A stretch of 64,000 bases of DNA, taken from NCBI RefSeq assembly GCF_040954835.1, contig NC_090711.1:2239501-2303500 (forward strand), written 5' to 3'. Made by a program: the position numbers and the translations under genes. This stretch comes from Lepisosteus oculatus. Taxonomy: Eukaryota > Chordata > Actinopteri > Semionotiformes > Lepisosteidae. Below, piece after piece: positions 38,101 to 50,900 of the stretch. The notes under the pieces are model-generated. The model did not search any database. It saw only the letters and a list, made by a program, of their open reading frames with translations, and was not told the origin of the DNA. Each line of letters begins with the position of its first letter. The stretch's first letter is position 1.

Positions 38101-41100
38101 GATGGCTGTCCGCTCCTCTCCGCAGGTCTCCCTCAACAACTACCTGGCCCTGAAGGAGTTTTTCCACCTCTTCCCAGAGTACAGCAAGAACCAGTTCTTC
38201 ATCACGGGAGAGAGCTACGGCGGGATCTACGTGCCTACGCTGGCCGAGAGGGTGATGGAGGACAGCAGCATTAACCTGCAGGTGGCTGATGGGCAGAGAC
38301 CCCCCAAAGTTGTGATTGTTTGAACCTGCATATTATACACACTGTTAATGTTCTTTGTACTTTTCAGTTTTATTTATGTCGTTATTACTCTGAAATTTTG
38401 AGCTGCCAGTTTTGTTTATACCCAACTTTCTATGGACCGCCAGCCCGAGAGAACTCTCAGGAAACCCCTGTGTGCTCCTGCCCATGGGCGTATCCACCCA
38501 CTGGGGGAGTGCTCTCTCAAAATATAGGGGCGTGTCATCCCACTCGGGGCTTGTCCTCTCAAAACCCTGGGGATGTGTCCTCCCAATGGGGGCATGTCCT
38601 ATCAGAACTCGGGGGTGGGGGGACGTGTCCTTTCAAAACTCTGGGGGCATGTCCACCCATTGGGGTGTGTGTGTCCTCTCAAATCCCAGGGGGCGTCTTC
38701 TCTCAAATATCAGGGCGTGTCCACCCACCGGGGGCATGTCCTCTCAACCAGGAGGCGTGTCCACCCACTGGAGGCGTGTCCTCTCAACTTTGGAGGCGTG
38801 TCCACCCACTGGGGGCGTGTCCTCTCAACTTTGGAGGCGTGTCCAGCCACTGGGGGCGTGTCCTCCCAAAACTCAGGGGGGCGGATGGACAAAGACCTAG
38901 GTATTGGGAACAGTCCCTCAGGCAGCGTAAGGACGCGGAGAGAAAAGGGAGATTCTAACCAGCGGTCTTGTCTTTCCCAGGGAATTGCCGTTGGAAACGG
39001 GATGTCCAGTTACGAGATGAATGACAACTCCTTGGTCTATTTTGCCTACTACCACGGGCTTCTGGGAACAAAGTGAGACTCTGATGTTTCTCTAAATGTC
39101 GCCGTCCCGCAGGTGGAAGCAAGGGGGCCGTCCCGAGCTGTGATCGCAGTGCTCAGTGTGTCCTTAACCAGAACTAATGGCGTAGCTCCCAGCCGGCCTC
39201 ACAGGCGCTGATGTCATGGGAGTGTTAGCGCTGCGTTTATTCTCACAGCTTCCTTCCCATGAAGAGTTAAGGTTGCAGGTGTTCACTGCTGACCAGCATG
39301 GTGGTGCAGTTGTCAGCATTGCTGCCTCGCAGTGCTGGGGCCCCGGGTTCGATTCCAGACCGGGGGTGCCGTCTGTGTGGAGTTTGTATGGTGTTTCCTT
39401 CGGGAGCTCCAGTTTCCTCCCGCAGTCCAAAGACATGCTGGGAGGGTTTAGGGGGCTTGTGGGAAAACTGACGGGAGTCTGTACCTGTGTGTGTCCTGCG
39501 ACGGACTGGTGTCCCATCCAGGGTGTACCCTGCCTTGCTGGGATAAGCCCCAGCTCCCCTGGGACTCTGTACTGGATACAGAGGTCATGAGGATGGATGA
39601 ATACTGCTTGAACACTGTTTAAAACGTTTGTGATGTGGATTCTGTTATAGTTTTAAATGAATGTGGAGTGTGCATTAAGCCATTTGCTTAGCCAAGCAAA
39701 ACGGGCCGTACGACCCCAGCCACAGGACCAGGATCTGCTGACAGAGAGAAGACCACCAGGCCACCTGCTGACAGAGTACAGGGGGCTCTAAGAGAGAGGA
39801 GATGGTCTCCTGCTGTTCTTGATTACAGTCCTGCTTGTGTTCTGTCTCAGGTTGTGGGCAGAGTTGCAGAACTACTGCTGTTCAAAAGGGACCTGCAACT
39901 TTTACGACAACCAGGATGAGAACTGCACGTTGAGGGTACGTACACTCTTGGGAAGGGTGTGTGGGCTTGTAGAAACACTGCTGAAACAGACTTGTTAAGC
40001 CCCATTCAGGTTTCAATGAATTCCTGCCAGCCCTTGCTGTGATTCACTCAGCAGCCTCTAGGTGGCAGCCTTTCAATGTAGCAAGCAGGTGTAGCCGTGC
40101 CTACAGAGTGGGGAAAAGGCTTACAAATGTTATACAGCCCAGTCCTATTTAACCATAACAGAGATGCACCGTGTCATAAAAAAAAAAATTCTTTTATAAA
40201 GTCAATGTTAGATGAAAAGAGCAGTTGCTATTCTTAATTAAAATGTTTCTTCTTGGAGAGGTTGAAGTGTTGTTTTAGAGACTTCAGTCTGTGTGTTTGG
40301 CGCCAGTGGGAGTCTTGGCCAATGAGAGACCTTTCCCCCCACAGATGCGTTGTGATGTAATGTACCCACAATGCCCTGGCTCTGGCAGCCTTGACGAGCT
40401 GTACACTAGCTGTCTGTGTTAATTTATGCATTTGTTTTCAATGGGATTAAAAATGTCGTTTGTCATTGACTTAATCGTTAATCTTGCTTTCCTTGTATAC
40501 ATAAAATGAAGTGGTCTCAGAATACACCCACATTTGAACAATTTAGAGTGGACATAAGGGCATGTAGACATCATCTCCAGAGTATTTCTCAATTGAAGAA
40601 CATGAGAGCTGTGCATACTTTAGCTCATTTAATCTTTTTAGTTGTATCATGTAATCCCGATGAGGGTCCATTCAGCTTGTGTGTAATGTGTGTATAAAGT
40701 TTGATGGAGTATCGCAGATGTCCAGCAGCCTGAGTTCACTGTGTCTCTGTCTCGCGCTGCAGGTGGCTGAGGTGCAGGTTCTTGTCTACAGGTCAGGGCT
40801 CAATATATACAACCTGTATGCGCCCTGTGCAGGAGGGGTGCCCCAGAAAGTCAGGTGAGGTGCTGTTGGGATGGTGACACAGTGGATGGGAAGCTTTTCT
40901 CCCCACAGAGGGGCCGAGAGACGTGCAGTTGTGTGATACTAGCAAATTCCTTGCTAATTACCAGCACAAATATTTTTTTTTTTAATGAAACAAGGGTAAA
41001 TACACATGATTATTTGGGGAACAAGGCAGCTGTGCATGCGGTAGGGTTGATGTAATCTTTTGGAAATTATCTTTGCAGCTGCATATTGTTCAATATAATG

Positions 41101-43414
41101 TGCAAAATGACATTTTTTGCACCGCATTTTTTTTAAGTGAAGGAATTGAGGTACTTCCTATGTGTTCTCTAACTCCTTGTCTGTTGGTTAACAGCTACCA
41201 GAAAGATCACCTGGTCATCCACGACCTGGGGAACCACTTCACCCGTCACCCCTGGACTGCCATGTGGAGTGAGGTAGGCCTGGGCTCGGCGGGGGCCCTG
41301 CTCGTTACTGGCGTCTCTGTCATTCTTGTTCAGCTGTGTCCTGACCTGGGGAAAGAAGAGACAGCACGACGCGTGGGATAGGTTTGATTGGCCTGTCTAA
41401 ATTCTCACTTTGGGAAGAGGGGGTTTGATCGCAGCCCTGCTTTATGATGCTCTCTAGAGCAGGGATTCCAACAGCCTTCCCTCAGGAAACGACTGGATAA
41501 GATGTGCGCGTTAACGGTAATGTGGCTTCCTCTCCTTCGGCGCTTTTCCCGATGTTGTCAGCAATGTGGCGCTGCTGTCTTGCAGAAACTCCGGAGTCTG
41601 GCCTCTATACACAGGTCCGTGAGGCTGGACCCCCCCTGCACCAACTCCACGGCCTCCACCGTGTACCTCAACAACCCCTACGTCCGCCAGGCCCTGCACA
41701 TCGCCCCCCAGGCCCTGGACTGGGTGATCTGCAGGTCAGAGGCCTCACTGGCGTGGGGGTGTCCCCTGTCCCCACACTTGAGCCGCTGCAGACATTGACC
41801 TGGGGCAGAGGATGCAGAAAGTGAAGCTTAAGCATCAGAACCACACCTGCTGGATGAAAAACGTAGTGAATTTCGGATGATGTTGTTCCCTGTTCAGAAT
41901 GTCGGCCCTGACTATACCTGACGCATGATAAAATGGAACTAAGTAAAAGTTTAGCTCAGTGTAGGCGTGTACAGACACTGGGCCCTTAATGTGCTGTTTA
42001 GCCACAGTCTGTCTCCATGCAGTCCTGTGTTTCACACGGGAGTCCCTGTGCCCCTGTCCCTGCTGCCGGGTCACGTCTTGTGTTTGTTTGTGCTGCTGCA
42101 GCGCGGAGGTGAACCTGAACTACAAGCGGCTCTACATGGACATGAGGAAACAGTACCTGAAGCTGCTGGGGGCCCTGGTGAGTGTGGTGGGGCGCCTGTG
42201 GACGGTGCACTGGAGACAGGGCAGCCCCGCCACTAGGGGGGGCGGGTGGGTGGGGGTAGGCTGAGTTTATGCTAGAGGTGAGAGTTGGCGGCAACAGCTG
42301 GGCAGGCCGTGAGCTGGGGTCAGCGCTGCGTTATCACGGCGAGATTGCTTTATTGGGAAAGCACTGCCGGGAGCACAGGATATTCCCAGGAGGAGCACTA
42401 AGCCAGGGGGTCCCGTTAGGCGTCTGTGTGTCTCGCCCTGGGTTGGTCTCCTTCACGCCGCGTGTCTTTCGTCCATGCAGAAGTACCGTGTGCTGGTGTA
42501 CAACGGAGACGTGGACATGGCCTGCAACTTCCTGGGGGACGAGTGGTTCGTGGAGTCGCTCCAGCAAGAAGTACGAGCTGGTGTCTCTTTCCATTCCTTT
42601 TCCTCTGTCTGTTTAGCTGCCCCCCATTGCCCAGGGGGTGTCCCTACTGAGTTAGCGTCATGTTCTCGAGAACTAAGGCCACATTCCTGAGAGAAAATTC
42701 TCTTTGGAAGTCAAGGGACGATGGCAAGGAGATAAACCGCCTTTTTGTAGCGTTTGTTTCCGAGCCTCCTGTAGCCCCTGAGAGTTGTCGCACTCCCGAG
42801 CAGTGATGTCACTCTCTCGGGCAGTGACGTCATTTTTTGAGCAGCGATGTCACATTTCTGAGCACCCATGTCACGTGCCGCAGGTGCAGGTGAATCGCAG
42901 GACCTGGCTGTACAACAATGGGGACAGCCAGCAGGTGGGCGGATTCGTCAAGGAGTTCTCTAACCTTGCCTTCGTCACGGTCAAGGTGAGCCCACCGTCC
43001 CGTTGCTCTGACTGGGGGGGGGTGAGGGCTTCAGTCAGTTCAGTTGGAAGCGGGGGAGGAGTATGGAACTGCTTCTCTCTGCACACACTGTGCACTACTC
43101 CCTACCTGGCAAGCATGGAGCAGGAAGTGGTATCTCATGGTTTCATTTGACATAGTGTTTGTCTGTCAAGACGTCTCCACGCACTCTACAATTTAATGAA
43201 CAGCAGGAGAACTGATAGATAAACTTTAAACCTTATTTAAACATTTAAGAGCGAAGTTATTTCAGAGCATTTCTGCCTTGTACTGGCTGCGTTGGTAATG
43301 GTTTCCTGTGTGTGTGTGTGTTTTCCGCAGGGTTCGGGACACATGGTGCCCACTGACAAGCCGATGGCTGCCTTGACGATGTTCACTCGTTTCTTGAAGA
43401 AGCAGCCCTATTGA
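35171..43414 (+). CDS. ctsa: CTSA, cathepsin A / lysosomal protective protein
   Basis: Lysosomal serine carboxypeptidase (family S10) that also stabilises beta-galactosidase and neuraminidase-1. Fourteen coding exons: 35171-35334, 36244-36355, 36590-36640, 37300-37386, 38126-38281, 38981-39072, 39851-39935, 40763-40854, 41195-41273, 41586-41734, 42102-42177, 42481-42570, 42884-42985, 43331-43414. All phases agree; total 472 aa against 480 in human. Residues 1-18 form a signal peptide ([14 protein letters not shown]). Conserved blocks include [39 protein letters not shown] (nucleophile Ser168, codon 38213-38215), [11 protein letters not shown] (acid, residues 390-393) and GHMVPTDKP (His449, codon 43340-43342). 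N-glycosylation sequons include NVS (Asn45) and NDT. Human has GESYAG and GAGHMV; here they read GESYGG and GSGHMV. Exon 5 ends with the weak donor GTGGCT. The enzyme looks intact and active. Confidence 0.97.
37600..37830 (+). repeat. Diverged interspersed repeat, copy A
   Basis: In CTSA intron 4, segments such as TTTAGCCCCAGTCTGAGGTTT, GAATACCCTGCTAGC and GTAATTCATTCTGCAGC occur in the same order as in copy B at 39955-40080. The shared order suggests two old copies of one transposed element. I cannot name its family. Confidence 0.45.
38485..38885. repeat. Minisatellite in CTSA intron 5
   Basis: Tandem units of about 21 bases alternate between GGCGTGTCCACCCACTGGG and GGCGTGTCCTCTCAACTTTG types, making a higher-order period of about 42. 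Units are most regular at 38740-38860 and degenerate toward the 5' side. Confidence 0.88.
39290..39603 (+). repeat. tRNA-derived SINE in CTSA intron 6
   Basis: The element starts with a tRNA-like head (TGGTGCAGTTGTCAGCATTG, B box GGTTCGATTCC at 39346-39356). A fish-type core with TCCAAAGACATGCTGG follows, then a tail with TGGTGTCCCATCCAGGGTG and a GGATGGATGAAT end. It is nearly full length and in the same sense as CTSA. Confidence 0.85.
39955..40080 (+). repeat. Diverged interspersed repeat, copy B
   Basis: Lies in CTSA intron 7 and matches copy A at 37600-37830 over several blocks (GTGTGGGCT, CACTGCTG, TTAAGCCCC, GAATTCCTGCCAGC, TGATTCACTCAGCAGC). Confidence 0.45.
42797..42885 (+). repeat. 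Short tandem repeat abutting the CTSA exon 13 acceptor
   Basis: Three to four imperfect units of about 26 bases, each with GAGCAGNGATGTCAC, run directly into the splice acceptor GTGCCGCAG at 42883. The repeat therefore supplies the polypyrimidine/branch region of that exon. Confidence 0.65.
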
Positions 43415-45522
43415 GGAGGGAGGCGATAGATCTGCCCCCCCCCTCCTCGCCTCTGACATGAGGGGGGCGGGGCAGGTCTGCTCGTCGCTTCTCCCCAAGA
43501 GAGGAGTCACATCCCGTTCAGATTCTTACCTTTCTGTGCGATCTGATCTTAAACTGTCATGTTAAAACCGTGCACTGGGAGGTGACTGCGTGCAACGTCA
43601 GTAACTGAGATGTGTTGATTTATATGCACAGACGTGTTCCAGGAATATAGTTTGCACAAGCTCTTTGCAAGTACCATTGGGCTACATTAACAAAGCTTTC
43701 GTGCCTTTTGACGTCGTGCGCTTGAGTGTAGCTCGTCTTTGTCTTGGATTAAACACTTAAACGTTTTCCCTTCTATCCAAAGCCTGATTGCCTTGTCCAA
43801 AGCCTCTCTAAACGATACTGCTGTAGTGGACATGTGTGAACTGCTGTCGGTCAATCTGAAAGCTACTGAAGGCATCTGCATGTCCTGCAGGTGTGATTAT
43901 ATCCTATTCGCAGCACATGGTACAGCCTAAAGCCATCGAGCAGCAAGTCCTGAGCACAGCATCGCTTGCCCAAGTTTACTGCAGAGCCCGAAATGAATAT
44001 CTAATCGGTACTTTGTTACTCTTGTCTGCATTTGTCATTAGTTTATTTTTTATAGATTTTATATTTTGAACAGTGCATTCTCTGAAAGCATTGTAGATTC
44101 GAATCAAAGGATAAACAAATCCTGTCAGCCACTTCTGCGTTTTATTTTAATGAAATCGTGGAATTCCGTCAGCAGCTATAAATGTCTTTGTAAGAAGTCA
44201 AATGTTTGAGCCACGGTTGTTGAGAATAACGCCTCACTGAGCACTGAGCTGGAATGTCACAGCCTGTGAGCCATCAATAATGTCTTATGTTGAACTACAT
44301 ATCGGACACGGTGAGACTGTTCTCACAGCAGAATGTACTGAAAGGGAAATCAAGCCTTCGTGCGAGCTTCCTTGGCGGTTGCTTAAGTTTATAATTCGTT
44401 AATTTTTTTAAATAAAGTTTTTTTTTTTTCCTCTTTTTCTCCCGTCATTTAAAAGTGTCGAGTGTTTTTTTCCGACGGTGTAAGTGAAGGTGGGAGAGGC
44501 TCTTAGCCAGCGCCGGGCCTGTGGAGTTTCAGAGGGACGGGCTGAAGAGGGGGAGACGGGTCTGTGAGCGAGAGTCCTCAGGGGGTTCTGGGAGATAAGG
44601 GCCAAGGGAGTGGGCCACTATCTTGGTTGCCAAGCAACAGCACTTGGAATGCCCTGGGCAGAAGCTGTGCTCCCAGAGGAGTCAGGGTGGAGTTGGAGAG
44701 GAAGCCTGTTTGGGGGGGGGGAATTCTAGTTTTGCTCACGCCAACTCACGTAGACCCCAAGTTCTTTTACGTGAACCCCCGATCGTTGGTATGTTACTAC
44801 GCAGGATAGCGAATAAGTTTCGAAACTCTGTCAGTCCTAACCAACTGCTAATAAAGCTTTGCAATTCTCCCTGTTTCACTGAACACACTCTTTACCCGAC
44901 ATGTGGTGAGTCTCCTGGCACCGCGATAAGGCCGATCAAGTGTCTCTGTCTGGCCTGACCTAAACTCCTGTGCCTTCAGTAAACATGTGACGTAAGGACC
45001 TCTTCCCCATCCATTCAGAGATTTCACCTCTGGACTGCTGCCCTCTGTGCACAATTGGATGTCCAATATTGTTCAAAGGAATTTGTTCTAGACAGGCTAA
45101 TTGACAAACCTTTTTAAAAACGCTTTAAGTCCAATATTATATGTATTTTTTATGCTGGGCTGCTGTTGATTTCTCTGTGCCACTGAGGGACAACAGGCAT
45201 TCCTCAGACCCTTATCTAAATCCAACCTGTGGATCAGCCTGCAACAACGTCTGCGCAGAATCGGGCAGACGTATCCCTGAGCCACAACATTTCCTCTCCA
45301 GCAATCCCCATCGCTCCTGCTTGGAAAGCTGTGTTTTCTGGAGGGGGGGATGGTGCCCCTGCACCTCTACTCCAATGGCTCCTTGAGGCTAGAGAAGCTG
45401 GGAGAAAGGTAGCAGTACCTCTGATGAAGGGAATATTTTGGGAATCCTACTCCATCCTCTACAGTTAGGAAATAATTAGGCTGTTTAATTGACTACTGAG
45501 GTTGGAATAAAACTTGGAGCCC
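43415..45522 (+). other. CTSA 3' UTR and flanking DNA
   Basis: Poly(A) signal candidates AATAAA lie at 44411-44416 (followed by a T-rich stretch) and 44850-44855. The first implies a 3' UTR of about 1.0 kb. No further exon is recognisable. Confidence 0.55.
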
Positions 45523-45815
45523 ACCATTCTATACATCTGTTTTCTAACCACTTCCACCCAGGAGCCAGTGCCTATCTCGGCAAGCAATGGACACAAGGCA
45601 GGATACACCCTGGATGGTAAACGTGTCGTTCACAGGCTCGCACAGACACGCACACACGCACACCAACCGGCGTGTCTTTGGACTGAGGGAAGAAACCGGA
45701 GCACCCTAGAGGAAACCCACACAAACATGGGGAGATCATACAAACTCCACACAGACAGCACGCCAGGAACTGAACCCAGGGCCCCAGAGCTGTGAGGCAG
45801 CAATGCGGACCACCC
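45523..45815 (-). repeat. tRNA-derived SINE, minus orientation
   Basis: Same family as the element at 39290-39603, reversed. The minus strand shows the head ending with B box GGTTCAGTTCC (45766-45776), TGTGTGGAGTTTGTATGATC, TCCAAAGACACGCCGG and a tail reading CATCCAGGGTGTATCCTGCC. It lies between the 3' ends of CTSA and PLTP. Confidence 0.85.
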
Positions 45816-47146
45816 CTCTTCCAACACTTTGATTCTCTTCTTCTGCTTTGGATACATTTTCTGACTTTTCCTGTCTCTGCTGCTCTGTAACAACTATGAG
45901 CAGATCGGAGACCATACAGTGTATATTCTTATTTATTTCACAACACTATATTGACTATATTGGCAATAGGACCGGTTCATTACATGGGTGTTATTTTGCA
46001 GAATGATTTCCTGCACATTTATAATCATGAGGGATGAAATTTTTTTTCTATTTTGAAAAACGTAATAAAATGTTAACAACCAAAAAAGTCAAGTACCGTG
46101 TACAGTATCGGAAAAGAAGGTGAATACGTTAATTGCTTAATTAGCAGAATATGTTTTAATGATCAGGTATTGTCTCTTAACAGCATTTGACAATCTTTTC
46201 CCGTTTCTTACATTGGATAACAGGGTTCTGTCCTAGATATAACCACAGAGCCCTTTCTAAGTCTGTTCCTCAAAAAAAAAAGTCAGTGATGTGCAGTTTT
46301 TTTATTCTAACATCAAATTAATGACTTTGTATCAAACCTTCATTTTAGCAGTTCACCAAAAGGAAAGCTGAATGTCACCATCGTTTTTTCTGGGCTTTGA
46401 AAAAATAATCTGTATAAAGTCATAAGGAGTAAGAACTGGCAGTTTGAAAAGAGAGAGACCGATTATGCAACTTGTGTACTAGACGGAATACTTTAGATAT
46501 TACAAAATACAAGGGCCTTGATTACAAAACAGCACACATGGGCCTGAAAGGATTGAACTCAGGTGGCAGGATGTCGGTTCATCTTGTTAAGATCCAAGCT
46601 CCCCCTTTACTTCATTCCTAGTTCTCGGAGTGTGGTTTCTCCCAGTCTCCCAGTCAGGATCTCGTAGGGTGAGGCTGTGGACATGTCAGCGGGCCGTGAC
46701 GGGGAGTGGATCCCTGGAACGTGTGGGGAGGACTAGGAGGCGACGGCTTCCTCGGAGAGTGTACAGCCGGGAGCTGGGCTGGCTCTCCCGGGGAATGCTG
46801 GAATGTTTCAGTGCGGGAAGCGGGAAGTGGAAGTGGCGGCCCTGTCGCTGAAGGAGACGAGCTGTGACCCCGGAGCGTGCTCGCGAGCACCACCGGAGAG
46901 CGCGCCCGCTCGAATCCCGCCGGGCTCCGGCGCTCTGCAGCCTCACTGCCGCGCGCTTCCAGGAAGCACGACCGCTGGTAGCAACAAGCACTTGTTTTGA
47001 CGGTATTTCCTCTGAAAACTATGGACGTCGGTTCCGTGAGCCTGAGGAATGAAGACGCGGAGTTGAAAGCGTGGCGCGGCGGCGGTGGGTGCGGAGAGGC
47101 GTGCGGGGCGCGGGCTGGGCCGGGGGGGGCTGCGAGGCGCCCCGGC
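45816..47146 (-). other. PLTP 3' UTR and intergenic DNA
   Basis: Minus-strand poly(A) signal candidates (TTTATT on plus) are at 46301-46306 and 45932-45937, giving PLTP 3' UTRs of roughly 0.85 or 1.2 kb. The part next to the stop codon (46700-47146) is GC-rich. No coding exon is recognised. Confidence 0.45.
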
Positions 47147-47848
47147 TCAGTCCAGGGTGCTGTTGGTCTGCAGGGGGGAGCGGTTCTTCTCTATCACCTC
47201 CCTCAGGCCCTTGCTGAAGTGCAGGTTGGCTCCGATGGTTATGAAGCCCTGGGCAGGGGAGAGAGAGAGGGCACGGATAAGGACAGGAAGTGGGGAAAAA
47301 AAAACAGGATCCAGCCCATGGGAATTCAGAGCACCTGAGGGCACGCTGCCGGCCCCAGAGGAGAAAATAAGCAGGAAAAATACTCAACCAATCCAGAACA
47401 GCATGGGAATGAGCTGATGATCCCAGACTGTGAAAACTGGTGGGATTAAAGTGCTCTGTGATTTCTCTTCTGCATGTCTCACTGCAGAGTATCCCCCCTT
47501 ATTTTCACGCTCCCTGCCAGAGCTGATCTCTGGTAGTTGTCTGGTTGTCCTGAGGCCTCTGTTCACATTCGTTAAGATGTAGCTCCACTCCTGCCGGTAC
47601 AATATTCTACAGCATCGACCGCCATGCGCTCCGCACCCTGAAGGGGGCGCTCACCGTGTGGTATTGGACCACTTCCTCTGTGAAGTCCATCCCCTCAGGC
47701 AGGGGGATCTGGACCCCCTTCTTGGTGCGATCTAGAAGCAGAGAGACGCAGGAAGAGGTTCACACACAGATACAGCCCTTCCAAGACACGCAACTGCATG
47801 CACAGATGCAAATACACACAGGCAGGGGTATACACTCACGCACACATG

Positions 47849-47901
<53 letters not shown>

Positions 47902-50900
47902 GGAGCACACCCTACACAGCAGTACAGGACATCCTTCAAGACAGAGATAGGATGTACAATTTACAGCTGGAGAAAAATAAGCGTGCATAAAATAGATCAT
48001 TTTAAAAAAAGCTCCACTTATTCGTTCCAACTTTCAAACATCACCATGGTCGTGGGCAAGTTTGTGGGAGGCCTCTCGCGCTCAGAGTGGTCAATGGCGA
48101 GTCTCCCCCCAGCCTGCACTCACCATTGATGATGGGCACGACCACCAGCTGTAGGAGGGTCTTCAGGGGTCCCTGCAGGGGAATGAGCTGGGGGAACAGG
48201 ACAGAGGACTGAAACGTGTTCCGCACCGCAGAGAGCCCCCCCCACCATCCCAGAACCCCCAGGACTGTCTCAGCTCCTACAGCTAGGAGGAGAGCCCCAC
48301 ATCCCAGACAGACTCCGGTCCTGGTCTCCCGGCACGGGGGTCTACGAAGAGCCGAGAGACACGGAGCCAGGAGAAAGTGGAGGTGCAGGGGTCAGGGGTC
48401 AACCTTGGTCCCTGTCAGCGTGGGGAGAGAACCCTCAAACGTAACCTCATTCCGGGGAGGAGAGCTGTGGGATGAGGTATTCTTTCTGGAGGGGAGTGAT
48501 GCCTTCCTCTGTGTTTATTTGACCAAAGGGAATACAGTCACTTACAAAGCGGACCACTTCGAAGTGCCGCCTCGCTTCGGGAGCGGGGTTTCACCGAATA
48601 CAAACGCACCGCTCTTGTAAAAGCCAACCGGTGCTTACCCTGGTAAGAGAAGGCTGACGTGCAGTAAAGCACAGTGAAACTGTGCTAAAGCGCAGAGAGG
48701 TAATGGTAGATCCTTTCAAAAATGGCAAAAACAGATTGAAATTTACTGTGGTCAACTTTCATAGGGGTTGCTTGCTCTGTCTAAGGGTATCTACCCTCCA
48801 TCTGTGACCTTAGAACAGCTGTCAGGGTGTCCCCTTCATCTACTAGAACACAACCCTGCAAATCTAGAATGAACCCGATATCGTGCTGCATCTAGATGAT
48901 TGGTACCACAGAATTGTGCAGTACTGATGTGTGCACAGGGGTTCTGGACAATACAGAAACAGGATACTGTGCATCAGACTTACCGCTAATGATTCCAAAG
49001 CAGACTGGTTAGAGTAGATTCTGAAGCTGCAAAAAAATAACAACAAAAGCGATTAAATGACAGTAAAGCAATGGAAGCATTTAAAAAAAAAGTAATGGTT
49101 TCAACACCGTCACAAGTCTCCCATCGCGGACAAATACAGAACATTTCTCCGACACTCTCCTACTCCTCACAGTGTAAATATCAGACTCCTGTAGGAGCAC
49201 CTGCTTCTCGGCCTGTTTGCTTCCTGTGGTGCCTGTTGCTGTGTGGCGCAGACCGTCTCTATGCCGTGTTGACGTGTCCGCTGTCACGGCCGCGCAGAGT
49301 CCGACACGAGCCTCTCGCACACGCAGACTCACGAGTACCTCGGTGACACATGACCAGACACCAGCCTCCGCCGATTCCGACACAGGTATCGGTTAGTTAT
49401 CCGATCGGTCACCTCGGCACCAGACTATTTAAGGCTTCATTCCCATCATCACGGGGCTCGGTCTTGGTTTGCCAGTGGAGCTCTTTTTCCTCGCTGTCAC
49501 GCGCTTTCGATTTCCTGACCCTTCAGCTTCCCGATCTGCGTCTGTCACGACCTCAGCTAAGGATACAAGCTTTGGCTAAGTACAGTACAACCGTACAACC
49601 GGCTCTTTGCTAAGCCAGAGTTTTCGCCTTTTGACCAAGTTCCGCATAGGGTCCTACATTTAAGGTGGCTACGGCGATGTAACACCTGCCCTGTGCGCAC
49701 TCAGAGTGGCCCGGGCCTGCACTGCGTCAGGCAGGGGGAGCGTACCGTCTCAGGTCCATGTGGATGGCCAGCTTCTTGCCCTTCATGGACACTTTGGCAT
49801 TCATCTTGTTCTCCTGCGGACAGGGAGGAGAGCGTTACAGTGCAATCTCTGTAGAAGACACTACCGTACAGATGGGGTGAAATGCACTGGGCTGTGAATA
49901 GAATGGGGGTAGAAATTAAAGATCTGGGGGCAGACTTGAGTACAGGCAAGAAATTGGACATAAAAATAATTAAGCCATTAACTGAATAATGCTGATATTT
50001 GCTTGCTATGAGTAAAGCTATTTGGAAGAGGCAAGGGGGGGGGGCTATTGCCAGAGTATGTTGTATATTTATGGTCAGTTTGTACTTGACTATCAGGCAT
50101 AGAATCTATAGACTGGCTGTGACCTTCCTATTGTGCTCTCTGATTGGCTGTGACCTCCCGACCTTGTGCTCCCTGATTGGCTGTGACCTCCCGACCTTGT
50201 GCTCCCTGATTGGCTGTGACCTCCCTACCTTGTGCTCCCTGATTGGCTGTGACCTCCCTACCTTGTACTCTCTGATTGGCTGTGACCTCCCTACCCTTTG
50301 TGCTCTCTGATTGGCTAAACATCGGTCCGTTCATTCAATGAATCGGTATCTTGATTGTAGCCTCACCATGGTCATGCTGCTGAGCTGGACCGGCGGCTGG
50401 CCCGGGGGCAGTGCCATCACACTGACCACTGCCGTGACGGACACCGTGGCCCCGGAGGGTTTGATCAGGCAACGTGGCGCCGCGGTCACCTCCAGCTCCA
50501 GAGAGATGGGGGCGTCCATCAGTGCTGGATTCTGGAGCAGAGAGAGGGCAGGACATCAACTCCACTCTCGCAAGCAGCAGGTGTGCATACCCCCCATTCA
50601 CCAGCCTACACTCTCCGCAGGAAGGCTTGTACTAGGTCTTGTAGCTCCTTTCAAGGAAAGCATCCCTCACAAAGCACGGTACATTGAAAACCATTCAACT
50701 ACAAAAGAGCTCACGTCACCAAAGCATTCAAACCTGACACTTGCAATAGAAAAACATATTAACAACGGTTGTGAAAATTTCCACTTTAAAGGGCCCCAAA
50801 AAGCAACATGACAAGCCTACAACTGCAACTACAGGCCAACATGCACTAGTATTATGCCTAGTACTATACCTTAATTGTAACCCTAACTGAATCTACTCTG

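Noticed and set aside
50110-50325. Regular 33-base repeats resembling a CRISPR array.
   Set aside because: Units are directly tandem without unique spacers, in an intron of a vertebrate gene. This is a minisatellite.
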